Assembly: GCA_013400115.1 (NCBI GenBank)
Contig: VXBP01003486.1
Location: 310,001 to 374,000 of the forward strand
Reading direction: 5' to 3'
Source of the DNA: Rhinopomastus cyanomelas
Lineage: Eukaryota; Chordata; Aves; Bucerotiformes; Rhinopomastidae
Length of the DNA: 64,000 nt
The position numbers and the translations under genes are program-made. Under the pieces are notes generated by a model, which saw nothing but the letters and a program-made list of their open reading frames with translations, did not search any database and had not been told where the DNA came from. Numbering within the stretch: the stretch's first letter is position 1; each line of letters begins with the position of its first letter. This document shows positions 48,156-60,211 of this stretch, in pieces.

Positions 48156-48765
48156 GTAAGAGCTGTTCAAAATGCCATGCTGCAACTTTCTCCTTAGCAA
48201 GCAAGCAAGACATAAGCACATAAACAATGTGCTGATGGTCTTTTCTGTCTGCCTGCTAATAATATACCAGGGTAGACCTTCAGTAATTAAACATCTGAAG
48301 AGAGAACTCCAGGTTTTATAGGATTGTGTGCAAGTGCTTGTGCTGCACTTCTTCTCATGGCTGGCTGCGCCCACAGAAACAGGCAGAACCTGTGCAGCTT
48401 CTGTCCTCCCTTCAGCTTTCAGTGGCATAAATTTAGGAGATTAATATGAGAGAACCTTGTGTTATTTCAGCTCAGACTGGGGAGGTTTAGGCTGTGGCAA
48501 AGGCTGAGGCATGCCCAAACATGCAAATCAGGGCATTTGCTTAGGTCTGGACAGAATGGAATGAGAGGCAACAGTAGAATATGTGGTGGCACAAATAAAA
48601 CTGGGCAGGGTGGAATAAACCAGTGCTCATTCAGATTAACTTATTTTATCACTGTGGAGTCTCCTGATTAATTCAGGCAGTAACTAAGAAGCAGGACCTA
48701 TGCTTACTGCTGCCCGCCCTCACGGGCTGCTCAGGTGCACAGACACCTTCTGCTCACACCTGCAG

Positions 48766-48787
48766 ATCGTCTGTGGTGCAGGGTCAG
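48766..48787 (+). other. Possible 22-nt microexon
   Basis: The acceptor 'ccttctgctcacacctgcag' and donor GTCAG-GTGAGG bound 22 bases, 610 bases after the 48057-48155 candidate. Its phase (accepting two bases after one) is compatible with that exon and stays open. With so short a segment this could easily be chance. Confidence 0.15.
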
Positions 48788-51760
48788 GTGAGGAGGATAG
48801 AAGAGGGACTAGGAATTGAGTAGCTGCTTGGTGTAAAAGCATCAGATAAAGCTCCAAGCAGCTGAGAAAGTTTAGGAAAGCTGGCAGAGCAGCAAACTAA
48901 CGGGAGAGCTTCCTCTGTAAGCAGATTGAATCTAACAGAAGCTCTCTGTGGCCTTGATTTTTTAGAAGCCTGAAGTTGCCTGGAGTTGAACTTCCACTGA
49001 AGCTGCTTACTGAAAAGCTGTAAGGATGTGTCTAATCCTTTTGTTGCTTTATCAGGTTGTTCTGGGAATACAGTTGCTTAGAATGTTATATGGAGGTCAG
49101 CTTTGATGGTATTATGCTAATGCAGGTCTCAGGGCAGATAGCAGCTGAGGCAAAAGTGCTGTGTAGGAAAAGGTACCTCAGAGTCCTACACAGTAAGTTT
49201 ACTAATTAAATTTACATGCTGAGAAATCAAGCAACTGCTGATGTTTCATGAGAGTGTCCCGAAAGCTTGTGTTTAACTGGACATATCAACTGAGGGAAAA
49301 GAAGCAGAAGCAGCTTTCTAAAGTGGGGGAAAAACCAGGACAGGGCAGGAGTAGAGCACAGGAAGAAATGATGTGTATTGCACATGGCATCTGATTTCAA
49401 TATGATGACTTTTTCCAACCTCTTTGAAAATGTATCTGGAGGATGCCTTTTGTTCTAATGTCCACAGATTGCTTGATTACAAAATTAAACATGCCTTCTC
49501 TCTTCCTATCAACTTAAGCAAGAGGCACTTTTAGAACCTCATAGTTGGTTTTGTCAAACAGATTTACAACCCCCTTATTCCAATAATTCTTCTTATGTTC
49601 ACAAGTCATTCCAGCAAACTTGGTACCTGGTGTAATTTAAGTGAAGGGTTTGAAGATGATTGTTTCTTTTCCTTACTCTGAAATTAAAAAGTCTTTCTGT
49701 CAGACCTGTTTGTCCCCTGGTATTCCAGCTGCCAGTTTTCATTCCTTGGCCAGCACTCTGGTCTTTGAAATGGAAGAACATATCTTTCCACATGATCAGT
49801 AGGCGTTTGGCCACCAATGCTCCACAATGCTATTAAGAAGAAATAATTACAGAAGTTAACTCTGAGACAGGAGAGTAAATGCATTTGGAATTTGGAGAGG
49901 GGGGGAGAAGTTTTCAACTTATTAAATTTAATTAAACTCTATTTAATATATTTTGTTTCGTGTTAGTCTGTTCTTGAATTGAACTCATTGTATTTTGTTT
50001 TCATGCATGAGATATTTAGATTTTAACTCTTTGTGCTAAACCCACTTCAGTTAGTGAGGTGAAGAATTATGCATGCTCTCCTCAAAAGAAACAGTGAAAA
50101 TTATGGAAATCAAAGCAAAACAAATTACAAAGAATTTCTGGTCAATGACATATTTTTTCTGGAGCCTTGGTTGTTACTCCTGTATGTTCATCTTGCGGGA
50201 AGTCCTTAAGGCAAATGCTGCCATCTAGAGAGAAACAGAACGAAAGAGCATGATCTGCTTAGTGATATGATTTTTATCTCCAGGGAGACCAGGAGAAGCT
50301 GGGCAAGACTCCACAGAATGAACTGCAGTGGCAGAGATGAGGGCCATTGGGATGCCTTTCCAGCAGCCTTCCACTGAAAATAGTCAGGTAATTCGCACAG
50401 ACACTGAGCGAAACCACCCCGAGTCTCTTCTAACAAAAGATTTGAATGTATCCAAGGTAATGAAGTCAGTTAAAAGTACTTCACGTGGCACATTTTTTCC
50501 TTAGCATTTCCTGTTTTCTGAGAAAAGCTTTTCCTCTGAATTTATTTTGCTTAATGGAAGAACTGAAAAAGATTATCACTTTATTTGCTGTTTATTGTTC
50601 ATCTGCCTCTTTTTTTTCTTGTCGCAAAGCCTCTCTGCTTACTCTTCAGCTGGTTTTGAGAATTAGGATTGCAAAAGTCAAACAGAGTGACAAACACAAA
50701 GCAACTGCTGAAAATACCTGAAAGACAAGGAAAAAAAGTGGGGATTTACCTTGTCTCAGTATATTATGTGTGCAGCTATATAAACATCCCAGCATGTTCA
50801 AAGACTGAGCTGTGCATGTTAAGCCTGAATAGCAAAAATGAATCCTCGTAGGTACTTTCAAACCTCTGCTAGCATTGCTCTGGTTACAATGAAGATGACT
50901 CATGAATGAGTGACTTAGAAGAGCCTGCCAATAATACCTCACATGCTCAACCTTGTTAGACCCATTCATTTCACTGACTTTCTTTGTATTTGGAGTTAAC
51001 CACGAGTGATTCCGTTGGAAATGTTCAAATGAGTAAGCACAGTAGAATGAGGGTATTTTTCTTGTTTCACAGAGGCAAGTATGGTTCAATCTCACTGTGT
51101 AACAGTACAATGAGTTGGAAGTTCTCTCTGAGGTCTCTCCTGAATTATTAGTTTTTCTGAACATGATGTGTCCTTAATGGGGAACTCCATGGTGTCTCAG
51201 TACTTGCATAAGAGCTAGAGTTACTTTGAAGAAGTACTGCTAATCACCTCTGTATGTTTAGTAACTCCCTGAAACTGAGGGAAAGATGTTTTTCTCTATT
51301 TTTTTGTGCAAACTATGTATTTAGAGCTCTTTAATGACTACCTCTTCTTCTTAAAGAAAATAATTTTACAAAGCAATACTGTTTTTAAAGATCAGTTGAT
51401 TAGTGGGACATTTTCCTAGCAGTTGTAATGCATGTTGGCATGGGTAATGTTTTCCATTTTTAAAGCATTTTCATCATTCATATTTCATACCCCAAACCTT
51501 TTCTGCTGTCTGATTAAATTGTAAATTGCTCACGTATAACCTATACACAACATGGTGAAGTCAGAGGAAGGACAGCTCTACCATACACTAAGAAATATTC
51601 TGCAGCCACAGAAAAGATGCCTTTTTTCCCTCAACACTTTTTCCTGGAGTTTTGATGCTGTTATTTGTATCTAGAAGGGTAGATAGAACACACTGACTCT
51701 TCCTTTCTTCTCTCAGGTGCAATGCTAGCCTGGCTTTAAACATCAGACTTGATGACCCTA

Positions 51761-51951
51761 TTGCTCACTACAGCTACTTAAAAGGAGGTTGTAGCGAGGC
51801 TGGTGCTGGGTTCTTCTCCCAAATTACTAATGATAGGATGAGGGGCCATGGCCTCAAGTTGCATCAGGGGTTAGGGAGATGTTGGGCTGAGGGCTGGACT
51901 TTGTGATTATCCTGGTGGTCCTTTCCAGCCATAATGATTCTATGATTCTAT
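51761..51951 (+). mobile_element. CR1 LINE copy with internal deletion
   Basis: ORF2-derived 'taaaaggaggttgtagcgag', 'gctggtgctgggttcttctc' and 'gaggggccatggcctcaagt' join directly, after 'tgcatcagggg', to the 3' end block 'gggctggactttgtgattat', 'cctttccagccataatgatt' and 'ctatgattctat'. Roughly 150 bases present in other copies, including the 'aggaagaattt' and 'gggctgcc' blocks, are missing. Confidence 0.92.
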
Positions 51952-54288
51952 CATTGTTGCAGCCCAAAAGCAGTGCTCATTTTTATTTCACTGGTGAGGA
52001 GGCTGCAGGTTTGAAGTTGCAATAGAGGAAGCTCAAGCTGTCCCTTTAACTACACAACAAATACAATATGTTTTTAGAAATATTTTCTCTCTGGCTGTCA
52101 TAAAGGATTAGAGAAAAGAAATATATATTTCATAGTGATGCAAGGGCATGTTTTGAAGTGACAGTTCCATATGTTATAAAAAAAAAAACCCAAAAGAAGG
52201 AAAATCACAGATGCCTGAAAATGATGGGGAGCTTTTGAGTTTCCACAAACACATAAAGACCTTCCAGAGGCAAATTCCCTGCTTTCATTAAAATGCCCAT
52301 GAGTGTCTTCTGTTCTCTCACATGTGGCACTGCCTGTGAAAAACTTCAACCTTCCAGAATGCCAGAGATGCAAAGAGGACTCTCTATTCATGCAGTGAGG
52401 TATTTTTTGCTCTTGTTTGGGTTATTTATTTCCTTTGAGAGATCCTCTTCTCATAGTTCTTTGGTCACTTAGATGTTGTGACTGGGGAGGTTGGTATTTT
52501 AGAAAAAACAGAGCTGAACAAAATACCGAAGATAGATGAAAAGTGGGTTTCAAGTAAGCCAAACCTCAAAGATTCTGAAAAATCTTGCGGGGGTCTTTTG
52601 TCTTTCTCTTGATTTTTGGTTCAGTGTGTCTGGATGTTTTGCTTTTCCCAAGAACAGCCAAGTGCAATCTCATGTTGCAATTACTGAAGCAGCAAGATTC
52701 AGAATTATTATCTGAGTTCCTCAAAACAACAAATCCATCCCCTATAATAACATTCCCAACACAGAGATTTAATCTGTAGTTTGGGGATTCTCATTGAACT
52801 GATGGATCTGACCATCAAGTAATGGTCTCCTAGGACTGGAAGCCCATCCTAAGGTGTGTACACAGGAGGGAGCTGGACACTGAATTAGCTGTGGATCTGT
52901 AAGCTAGTCCTGGTTGCATGCTATACTCACTGGGCATCTCTTAGACTTTGAAGGGACCTTTTGCTCGAAACAGTAAACAGATATAGCTGTGTGCACTGTG
53001 GGAGAACAGCCTGCAACAGTGCACATAATCCAGACAGTGTGCAACTGTCTGATGCATCTGATAGAGCCAGCATCCACATCAGTAAGTTTTCTCTCTTTGA
53101 CCTGCTCACTTTTCCCTACACACTGTAACTGGGCAGACCATAATGTAGATATGAAGATCTAAGTGAAACTGCAGTGAGAACTGAGTTATGACAGGATCTG
53201 GAGTCTTTTGAAGACTGCAGATAAAGACACTTCATTTTGGAACAAGCAGTAAAAAATCCTGACTAGCTGGGACATTGATTTTATTTTGTCTTAAAAAGAT
53301 GGCATCCCTAGGATATAAATTCCTACTGCACTTCCAAAGTGCTTCGTTCAGTACTGACACATGGGGAAATCTTCCAAGAAATGAAGGCCAAGAACATCTA
53401 TCTTCTCGGGCATAAGCATGCCTTGCTTTATAGCCACTTTTGGTACCATTGCTTGGGCCTAGCTTTTCAGCTGTTTTGTTCTTCTTTGTGCGTTGACCCT
53501 TTTTGACTGTATTAGATTCTTCAGGTGTTTTATAACCCCCACTATGGTGCAACATAATTTTTCTATCCCATCAGATACTGATTATCAGAAAGTAACCTAC
53601 CACAAGAGTTTGTGAGAGGAGTTTTGCACTTCCCTTTAGAAAATGTTTTAAAAGGAATTAATTGTTTGCAGGCTTCAATAGACTCATCAACCCTTCCTTC
53701 TGAAAAAAATGTTAATCAGTAAAATTCAAAATAATATTCTACTTTCTGCAAACCAGTGGGTTTGTTCTGTGTCTTGAACTACGCCCCCAGTCACTCCCAA
53801 ACCATTGTTACTGCCTGATTGGATTGTCCAGCGACCTATGCTTGGCTTCTGTTTGTGCTGTCTGTACTTAATGTTTGGTTTCCATCTATCATGATACTAC
53901 CTTTCTCCTGAATGATAAACTCTACATTCAACTAATAGAAAGAGCTATAAAAATTAACCTAGTTAACTTTTATTAGCTTGTTTTGGTCAACTACAAACAG
54001 GGTGTGACCAGACGCACCCCTGACCTGAGTGCCTTCATCATCAGCTGCTGGCATGTGACATGGCTGATAGATGCCAGAGAGGTGTAGCTGATCTCCAGAT
54101 TCCATTTTCAAAAACACATGTACTAGGTAGTCTGACTTGCAGTAAAATCTTGTTTGGACACGGATGAGCTATTATCTCCATCGCATTCATAAAACCAGGC
54201 CATGCAGTATGGAAAATGATAGAGTTTTATGTACTCTATACATTCTAAAACATGGATTACATACATTCCAAAACTGCACATTGGAAAA
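51952..54288. other. Unique non-coding DNA
   Basis: 2.3 kb with an 11-base A run at 52179-52189 and no recognised repeat. Open frames of 60-107 codons (for example 53232-53555, minus) show no splice pairing. No gene is called. Confidence 0.5.
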
Positions 54289-54894
54289 GAACTTGAGGTT
54301 AGCAGTCGGCAGCTGGCTGAACATGAGCCAGCAATGTGCCCAGGCAGCCAAGAAGGCCAACAGCATCCTGACTTGTATCAGAAATATTATGGCCAGCAGG
54401 ACCAGTGAAGTAATTGTCAGTACAAGAAGGACATTGAGGTGCTGAAGTGAGTCCAGAGAAGGGTAGTGAAACTGGAGAAGAGTCTAGAGAACAACTTCTG
54501 TGAGTGGCTGAGGGAACTGGGATTGTTCAGCCTGGAGAAGAAAAGGCTGAAGGGAGACCTTTTCATTCTCTATGTAGACTACCTGAAAGGAGGTTGCAGC
54601 AAAGAGGGAGTCAGTCTCTTCTCCCCAGCAGTAGGTGATAGGACTAGAGAAAGTGGCTGAAAGTTGCACCAGGGGACATTCAGATTTGATTTAGGAAGAA
54701 TTTCTTCACTGAAAGAATCATTAGATACAGGGACAGGCTGGCCAGGAAACTGTTAGAGTCACTATTCCTGGAGGCATTTGAAAGATGTATAGGTGTGATG
54801 CTGAAGGGATCAAGGTTAGTACTGACTTGGCAGTGCTAGGGTAATGGTTGGACTTGATGGTCTTACACGTCTCTTCGAACTAAAGTGATTCTGT
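54289..54894 (+). mobile_element. CR1 LINE copy, long but diverged
   Basis: About 600 bases. ORF2 remnants begin 'cagctggctgaacatgagcc', continue 'gcccaggcagccaagaaggc' and 'tcagcctggagaagaaaagg', and finish with 'aggaagaatttcttcactga', 'gacaggctggccaggaaact' and 'ggttggacttgatggtctta'. Open pieces (54164-54445 and 54466-54660) are separated by frameshifts and a stop. A deletion in the 'actcagcactggtgagg' region is evident near 54418. Confidence 0.94.
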
Positions 54895-55078
54895 ATAGCT
54901 CTAGAAACTATTGCACATTCCTAAACAGTGTGGAAGAGTACTTTTACAAACCTCAGCAAACAATGTGTTTCTCTTTGGAGTTACTGCCTGGTCTGGCCTG
55001 CAAGGCAAACATTGCATTCACAGATATTCCCTGTATCCAGATATCTGCATCTACACTGGCTGTTGCCTGTCTGTGCAG

Positions 55079-55151
55079 TGCAGGCCATCGCAGTCTGAAA
55101 TAGCTGTTGAAATACATCAGATGGATGACACATCAAAACTATACAGAGGAC
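55079..55151 (+). CDS. Possible internal exon (73 bp)
   Basis: A good acceptor 'ggctgttgcctgtctgtgcag' and a GTAAGT donor (GGAC-GTAAGTAG) bound 73 bases that are open from phase 0 to phase 1. The residues are CRPSQSEIAVEIHQMDDTSK then LYRG. The polar, acidic composition looks protein-like, but the segment is short and the donor lacks the usual AG before GT. Its start phase does not fit the end of the 48057-48155 candidate. Unrecognised. Confidence 0.22.
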
Positions 55152-56223
55152 GTAAGTAGTCTGCTGGGACTCCAATCTCCTGTGTAGACATCTTAAGTCA
55201 GGAGAGCTGGATCTCATTTATTAAACTTCAGTTAAGCCTATTGATACATCTCTCAAGATATATGGGCACAGTGAGAACACCTCTAGAGTCTGCTGGATCT
55301 TTTCCCTTAATTAACTAAGCTACCTTTCTTTTTTTTTTATTTCAGAAACTATATCATTAATTTTTGGTTTATTCTTTTCCAGATACTATCAGCATATTTT
55401 TAAATTTAAAAAAATTACGTTAGAGGTAGCTGAGAGCACTTTTAAAGATGATCCCAATGTTTCAGAACCTGTAAATTAGCAGCACTTTCAGGTCCCTCTA
55501 AATTTGCAGAGCAGGACTGGTATGCAAAGAGCAGCCTGTGTTCTGTGGATCATTAAACTACCTACAAATGCCTTAACTTAATGCCTGGGCAGTAAAACCT
55601 AATCTCAAGGTCTGGCCTGTAACAGCCACTGTTTCTCATGCTTCAGAATAAGATTTCCCTTCAATTTATAGGTTAAATCCCTGCTCTCTGCTGGCAGATG
55701 AATTAAGGGAATCACTAGAGGCAGGAAACCTATTTTGCCAAAATGCAGACAAACTGCCAATCCCTTCCTACTGGCTTCTTGTTGATGTAAGAATCCCACC
55801 TCTGAGGAGAAAAAAAATAGGTGTTGCCTAAATAGTACGTTTCGGGATTTAGTTCCTAGATTGTTCTAATATTTGGAAGTGTAGATATAAAGATGGATAC
55901 ATCTGGGTGTAGAGAGTGAGAAACAAAAGCATAACTTGTCAGCTGGTAGACAATGCCAAATCTTATTAAAAACCTTTCCAAATGACACCTGCAAATCAGA
56001 AAGTGTGTTGCTTCTGAACAAGTAGCCAAAGGCAGCTAAACAGTTGAATGTGAGCAATTAGAAAAGCAATCTCAGTGTAAAAGATAGTCACTGCGTCGGA
56101 AATCATAGTAAGTTAAGAAGTAAAAGCGATATTCTGGATTTAAGTGAGAGGGGTTTGCAGCTTTCAGCAGCTCTAAAAAGGTTTATTTATGGATTATTTC
56201 AAAACAAATTGGACAAGTTCCGT

Positions 56224-56309
56224 AACAGTTGTTCTCATCTGGATGAGTGGATGTTAGATAACTTTTAACTGTTGTTCTCATTCGGATCAGTGGATATTAG
56301 GTAACTTTA
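56224..56309 (+). repeat. 43-bp tandem duplication, two copies
   Basis: Copy one (56224-56266) starts 'aacagttgttctcatctgga'; copy two (56267-56309) starts 'aactgttgttctcattcgga'. They have equal length with about 7 mismatches in 43, roughly 84 percent identity, and no indel. There is no similarity to CR1. Confidence 0.9.
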
Positions 56310-57599
56310 CTGGAAGAGGTACTGCTGTGCTTTTCCTAAGTGTTTTGCTAGGCTGTTCTGTATACATTATTCAGCAAAACTAGCATGTTAAACCACAGAG
56401 GCTATTTTAACCTGTCTTCAGAAATAAGAACCAGCCATTTCTTTCCCTCCTCTATTAAACAGGCAAACATATGTAATTCTTCGGGTTTAGAAAGTGGTTT
56501 ACAAAATACAAGTGTGTGCAAAATTGGCTTGGAGTTTTCTTAGGGTTTGTCTCAATGTTGTCCCAACATCGATGCATAGAGGAACTCGCTTTTCTCGCTG
56601 CATAACCTCCTTCCCCCCGATTCCCCCATCCTCCCCCAGCGTTACCGAATGGGGCTGTAGTTTGATGGCATCTTTCCAGAGAGCGATGAACAGGTCAGAT
56701 CAGCAACCAGCTTTTTATCCATTGACATACAGACTGACTGATGGAAACTTCTAACAACCTTAAGACTTTAAGCCTCAGTACAAGAGTTTACATCAGACTC
56801 TTCACAGAAGGGGAAAGCCATTTAATCCCAGAAACTGTTAAAACTTCCCACAAGACAAAATAAACTACCGTAGTATAAGGTTTGTGTATTCTATTTATTA
56901 TTTCTAAACAATTCAGTATGAAAGATAATAAACTTAGATCTCTGTGTGTTTTTTCTATTTAATCTGGCGTTGGTACTTGAGTGATCTGCTTCAGATGGCA
57001 AGACCTTTATTCTCTGCCACTCACAGCTTCTGCTCTAAGTGCCTTCACTTGTCAGGTAGTGCTGTAAATGTCACTGCCTCATCTTACTACCAAAGGAAGA
57101 TTTTAAAAACTTAGGTCATTCTGTTTCCAGATATGATTTAATTCTAAGATGATTTCAGAGTGTTTTCCCATATCATTACCTTACAACAAATTCCAGTGGG
57201 AGATTTCAAGTTGTGATATATTCACTTGAAAAGTTTTACAGAATTTACGGAACAGCCTATGAAATCTAAGAAGCCTAAGTGCTAACCTACTTAGACAGCA
57301 CCTTTTGTCCATCTCTAGTAACGCATGGAAGAATTATATTGCATTCTCCTTGCCAGTCAGCAGCTACAGCCACACTGCTGCCAGCCTGCGGTTGGTCTCT
57401 GCCCCTGATGGACAGGATTTTCTTCTGGAAGCATAAAGGGTTTTCAATACTGTAGAGTGTGTAGCCCTTAGGATTAGATGGCAGCACACAGCTTCCTCCA
57501 AATGCAGTCGTTACCATAGGTGTCTTTGACGTAGTGTTGGGGAGTATCAGTATAATCAAGAAATGCAGACATTATTAAAGCCAACAAGTACATACAGAA

Positions 57600-57905
57600 A
57601 GCTGGCATTTTACAAATTCTTTATTCAAACTTGTGATTTTATATGAGTAGACATCCACCTCTTACAAAAATACAAAGCACACGCTGTGAGTTGTCTGCAC
57701 TAGTTTGCAGTTTGCTGTGTAGTCTTAAGTTTTTTGAGCTCTAAGCAGACGTACCTCATCGCCTGAAGACCAATTGAACAGAACCATCCAACTCCTGACG
57801 TCTTAATTCTCACTCGACAGAAACAAAAATATGTCTTAGATAAAGAATTTGCTGTCCGTTTTTAAAGCTTTTCGTTTGTTCATTTTCACTCAGCCTAGGC
57901 CTCAT
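57600..57905 (-). other. Predicted 3' UTR of the minus-strand gene
   Basis: This runs from the stop codon of the terminal exon to the likely cleavage site near 57600. The canonical AATAAA is at 57620-57625, about 280 bases after the stop. On the transcript strand a T/GT-rich segment ('tttctgtatgtacttgttgg') follows about 20 bases further on, the expected downstream element. The UTR sequence is otherwise unremarkable. Confidence 0.45.
57620..57625 (-). terminator. Poly(A) signal AATAAA
   Basis: The canonical hexamer on the minus strand, with a GT/T-rich downstream element at about 57578-57600. It is placed at a normal distance from the predicted stop codon at 57906-57908. Confidence 0.5.
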
Positions 57906-58088
57906 TTACCACAGCATTTGTGCAAGATCCTTCTGGAGTGCCTCCGAGTTGTTAAGTGACAATCTAAAAGCCGATTTAGGATTAGCTAGCTTAACCAGGT
58001 GAACTGAGGGTTTCACTTTGATTGGGTAGAAAAGCTGTGGCTGTGCTTGGAAGTCCATATTGTGATACTGAAGGGCTTTATCAACATC
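57906..58088 (-). CDS. Terminal coding exon of an unrecognised gene
   Basis: The acceptor 'gcactcctcttag' leads into 60 open codons and a TAA at 57906-57908. The residues begin DVDKALQYHNMDFQAQPQLF, continue YPIKVKPSVHLVKLANPKSA and end NNSEALQKDLAQMLW. It starts in phase 0, matching the phase-0 end of the exon at 59415-59481. Hand-counted G+C at codon positions 1/2/3 is about 60/27/47. That marked order is typical of real coding sequence and absent from the other open frames checked. A 3' UTR with AATAAA follows. The composition suggests a soluble or cytoplasmic tail (basic central part, last residue tryptophan). I do not recognise the family and assign no function. Confidence 0.5.
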   Translation of the reverse strand, partial: DVDKALQYHNMDFQAQPQLFYPIKVKPSVHLVKLANPKSAFRLSLNNSEALQKDLAQMLW

Positions 58089-59414
58089 CTAAGAGGAGTG
58101 CATTCAGAATAGGTGATGATGCGAATCTCACTAATCAGTGAAGGATTATCTGAGGCTCAAAGCTGTACTGCTTCTAATTCCTTCTTCATGACGCTGTTCA
58201 TGCACTGCAAAATGATCTAGTGCGGCGCCAGAAGTATAAATATTAGATGAGACTCCATATCTTAATTAGTGCTTTCCAAGGGACCAGTTCTTGAACAGGC
58301 AGGGGTGGTAATCAGGTGTTTAAAAACCCCACAAAATCAGAAACATAGCCCAAGTCTGTGATGATTTCAAATGTAGAGCGACTGACACCATCCCATACAC
58401 AACATATATCACTTACTTGAAAAGCAGTGCCAGCATTGACTCTGATGCCAAGTTATTTACAGGATTTAGTATTTCTAGTTGCACCATTACTATGTTGAAG
58501 ACAGTGATCCTGCATCATTCTTTCCTCTTACTATAATATGTGAAGTTGTCTACTGCCAGGCTGCCTCTATATGAGTTGAAAATGAGACAGTTGGCAAAAC
58601 CCTGAATACAAAGAGAGTTTTGTTTGTTTTCTTTCCCCAATGAGGTTAATGGGCTATGAAATACAGGTGTGATAACAAAACCATTTCCTACCACAGTTCT
58701 ATGGAAATCTCGTGCTTGCCCTGACAGTGAATGACAGCTTCTCTGAAATAGGGACGGTATAGATGTATTTTAATGAGGTATCTATTGGTAAAACAAGAAC
58801 TTCCCTAAACTGGCTTCACTACACACGTTGTCAAAGTGACAGAACAAGATATCTTTAATTCCTAACATCCAATTAGGTCCAGTATCTACAAGACCACCAG
58901 CAGAGTGAAAGTCTGCTTCCCAGCACTTCTTGTTGTGTTTTATATACTTCAGTGTCTGTTGCTTCTTACTATCCTCATTTTAGTCTTCTGGTCTCTAAGG
59001 AAAGTACTTACAAGTCATTGTCAGCTCTTAAAACATGTTGTTTGTTATACCCTTCCTCCCCAGCATCATTTTAAGATCAAGAGTTTGGCTGTTAATTAAA
59101 ACCCCAAATCTGAGGAATCCAAGCCACTGAAGAAACAAGTTGTGATTTTGCAGAATAGAGAGTCATTCATAGCAGATGTCTGTGTAATAAAAATGCTTTG
59201 ATATTGGAGTAGTTCAGCTTCTTCATATTAAAAATATTTAGGTGAAACTGATTTTCTTACGTGAATGAAGCTTAACAAAAAAATCAGGGCTGTGATTTTA
59301 CCAGACAAGTGTCATGACTCATCATAGAAACATCTATTTAAAGAAAAAGTAAAAACTATCTCTATAAAAGGGAGGGGGTGTTAATTTAAGATTAAATTGT
59401 ATTTATGTACTTAC

Positions 59415-59481
59415 GATTGTCTTCATGTAGGAATTCTTCTGGTCATCACTGAACGGACATTTGAGTTGGATCGCAATATTC
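59415..59481 (-). CDS. Internal coding exon of the same gene
   Basis: 67 bases between the acceptor 'ttttattgctttcaatag' and the donor ATC-GTAAGT (a perfect GTAAGT). Only one frame is open. It takes one base to complete the incoming codon, reads NIAIQLKCPFSDDQKNSYMK then TI, and ends in phase 0. Third-position G+C is about 59 percent against 32 and 27 at positions 1 and 2, and two CpGs are kept. The phases fit both neighbours, with introns of 730 and 1326 bases. The segment follows directly after the hydrophobic stretch of the previous exon, so it would be the membrane-proximal part of a tail or ectodomain. Confidence 0.45.
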
Positions 59482-60211
59482 CTATTGAAAGCAATAAAAT
59501 AGATGTCATAGAAACCAGACATTATAAACACAAGTCATGGGTTTCATTTTAATTCTGTTTTCAAAACCAGATAGGGAGAAAGTTTTATCTCCTGCTTTCT
59601 AGGATACCAAGAAAACACACATCCAGGTAGACTTCAGATATTGTGTCAGACAGCTTCCATTTCTATCACTCCTTAATGATGAATGAGGTGGTCTTCTAAA
59701 CAAATAAGCACTTCAGAGAGTTACCCTTGACAGGGCTGTTAATCTTGGGAGCCTGCCTTATCACTGTAGAATTCAAGGGCTGAAGTTGTACAGCATCCCT
59801 GTACTGCCTGTCTCTTACGCTGCTTCTCTGGCTGAAAGCTGGGACAGAACTATTTCACATCTTGTGTGCAAAGCCATTCCCAGTGCTTCTGTTGTGGTGT
59901 GCTTGCAGATAGAGGGGCTAATCATCTTAGTAGGCACCGGCCCTCTTAATATCTGGCTGAATTTCTCATCCAGGTGGGTGTGTTACCAGCCTGCTTTCAG
60001 CAGTGTGTTGTTCCCTTTGCAGTCTTCACTGAATACAATGGATTTTGGACCATATGCAAAGTTTACTTTGAGCTCTACAGAAAGTTAAGGTGGGCTGGCT
60101 CACACTCTTGTCACAAATGAATTAAAGATCTAGCCCTTAAGCACAGCAGGACTTCACAAATTAGCAGTTTGGAAGAAAGTCAGAAAATCTCCATCTTACA
60201 AGTTTGCTTAC

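Larger units (their letters stand above)
47882..51760. other. Non-coding DNA with two exon-like segments
   Basis: Holds the candidate exons at 48057-48155 and 48766-48787 (plus). The minus-strand frame at 50646-51164 (172 codons, true ATG) is the longest outside CR1. It has only about 32 percent G+C at first codon positions and reads as chance. A 'cttcacgtggcac' E-box lies at 50481-50493. No repeat family recognised. Confidence 0.5.
54895..57599. other. Non-coding DNA with candidate exon and tandem duplication
   Basis: Contains the candidate exon at 55079-55151 and two 3' splice-like sites after T-rich tracts (55327-55347 and 55381). A 43-bp tandem duplication lies at 56224-56309. The minus-strand frame at 57287-57559 lies beyond the poly(A) signal of the gene to its right and lacks codon-position bias. 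No transposon recognised. Confidence 0.5.

Noticed and set aside
50646..51164. Minus-strand open frame of 172 codons, the longest outside CR1, with a true ATG
   Set aside because: G+C at first codon positions is only about 32 percent by hand count, there is no splice or promoter context and no recognisable motif. One frame of this length is expected by chance in 64 kb of AT-rich DNA.
57287..57559. Minus-strand open frame of 90 codons just beyond the poly(A) signal, overlapping a short ATG frame with a signal-peptide-like start at about 57610
   Set aside because: It starts at TTG, has about equal G+C at codon positions 1 and 2 (50 and 49 percent), and lies downstream of the predicted transcript end. 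No acceptor was found.
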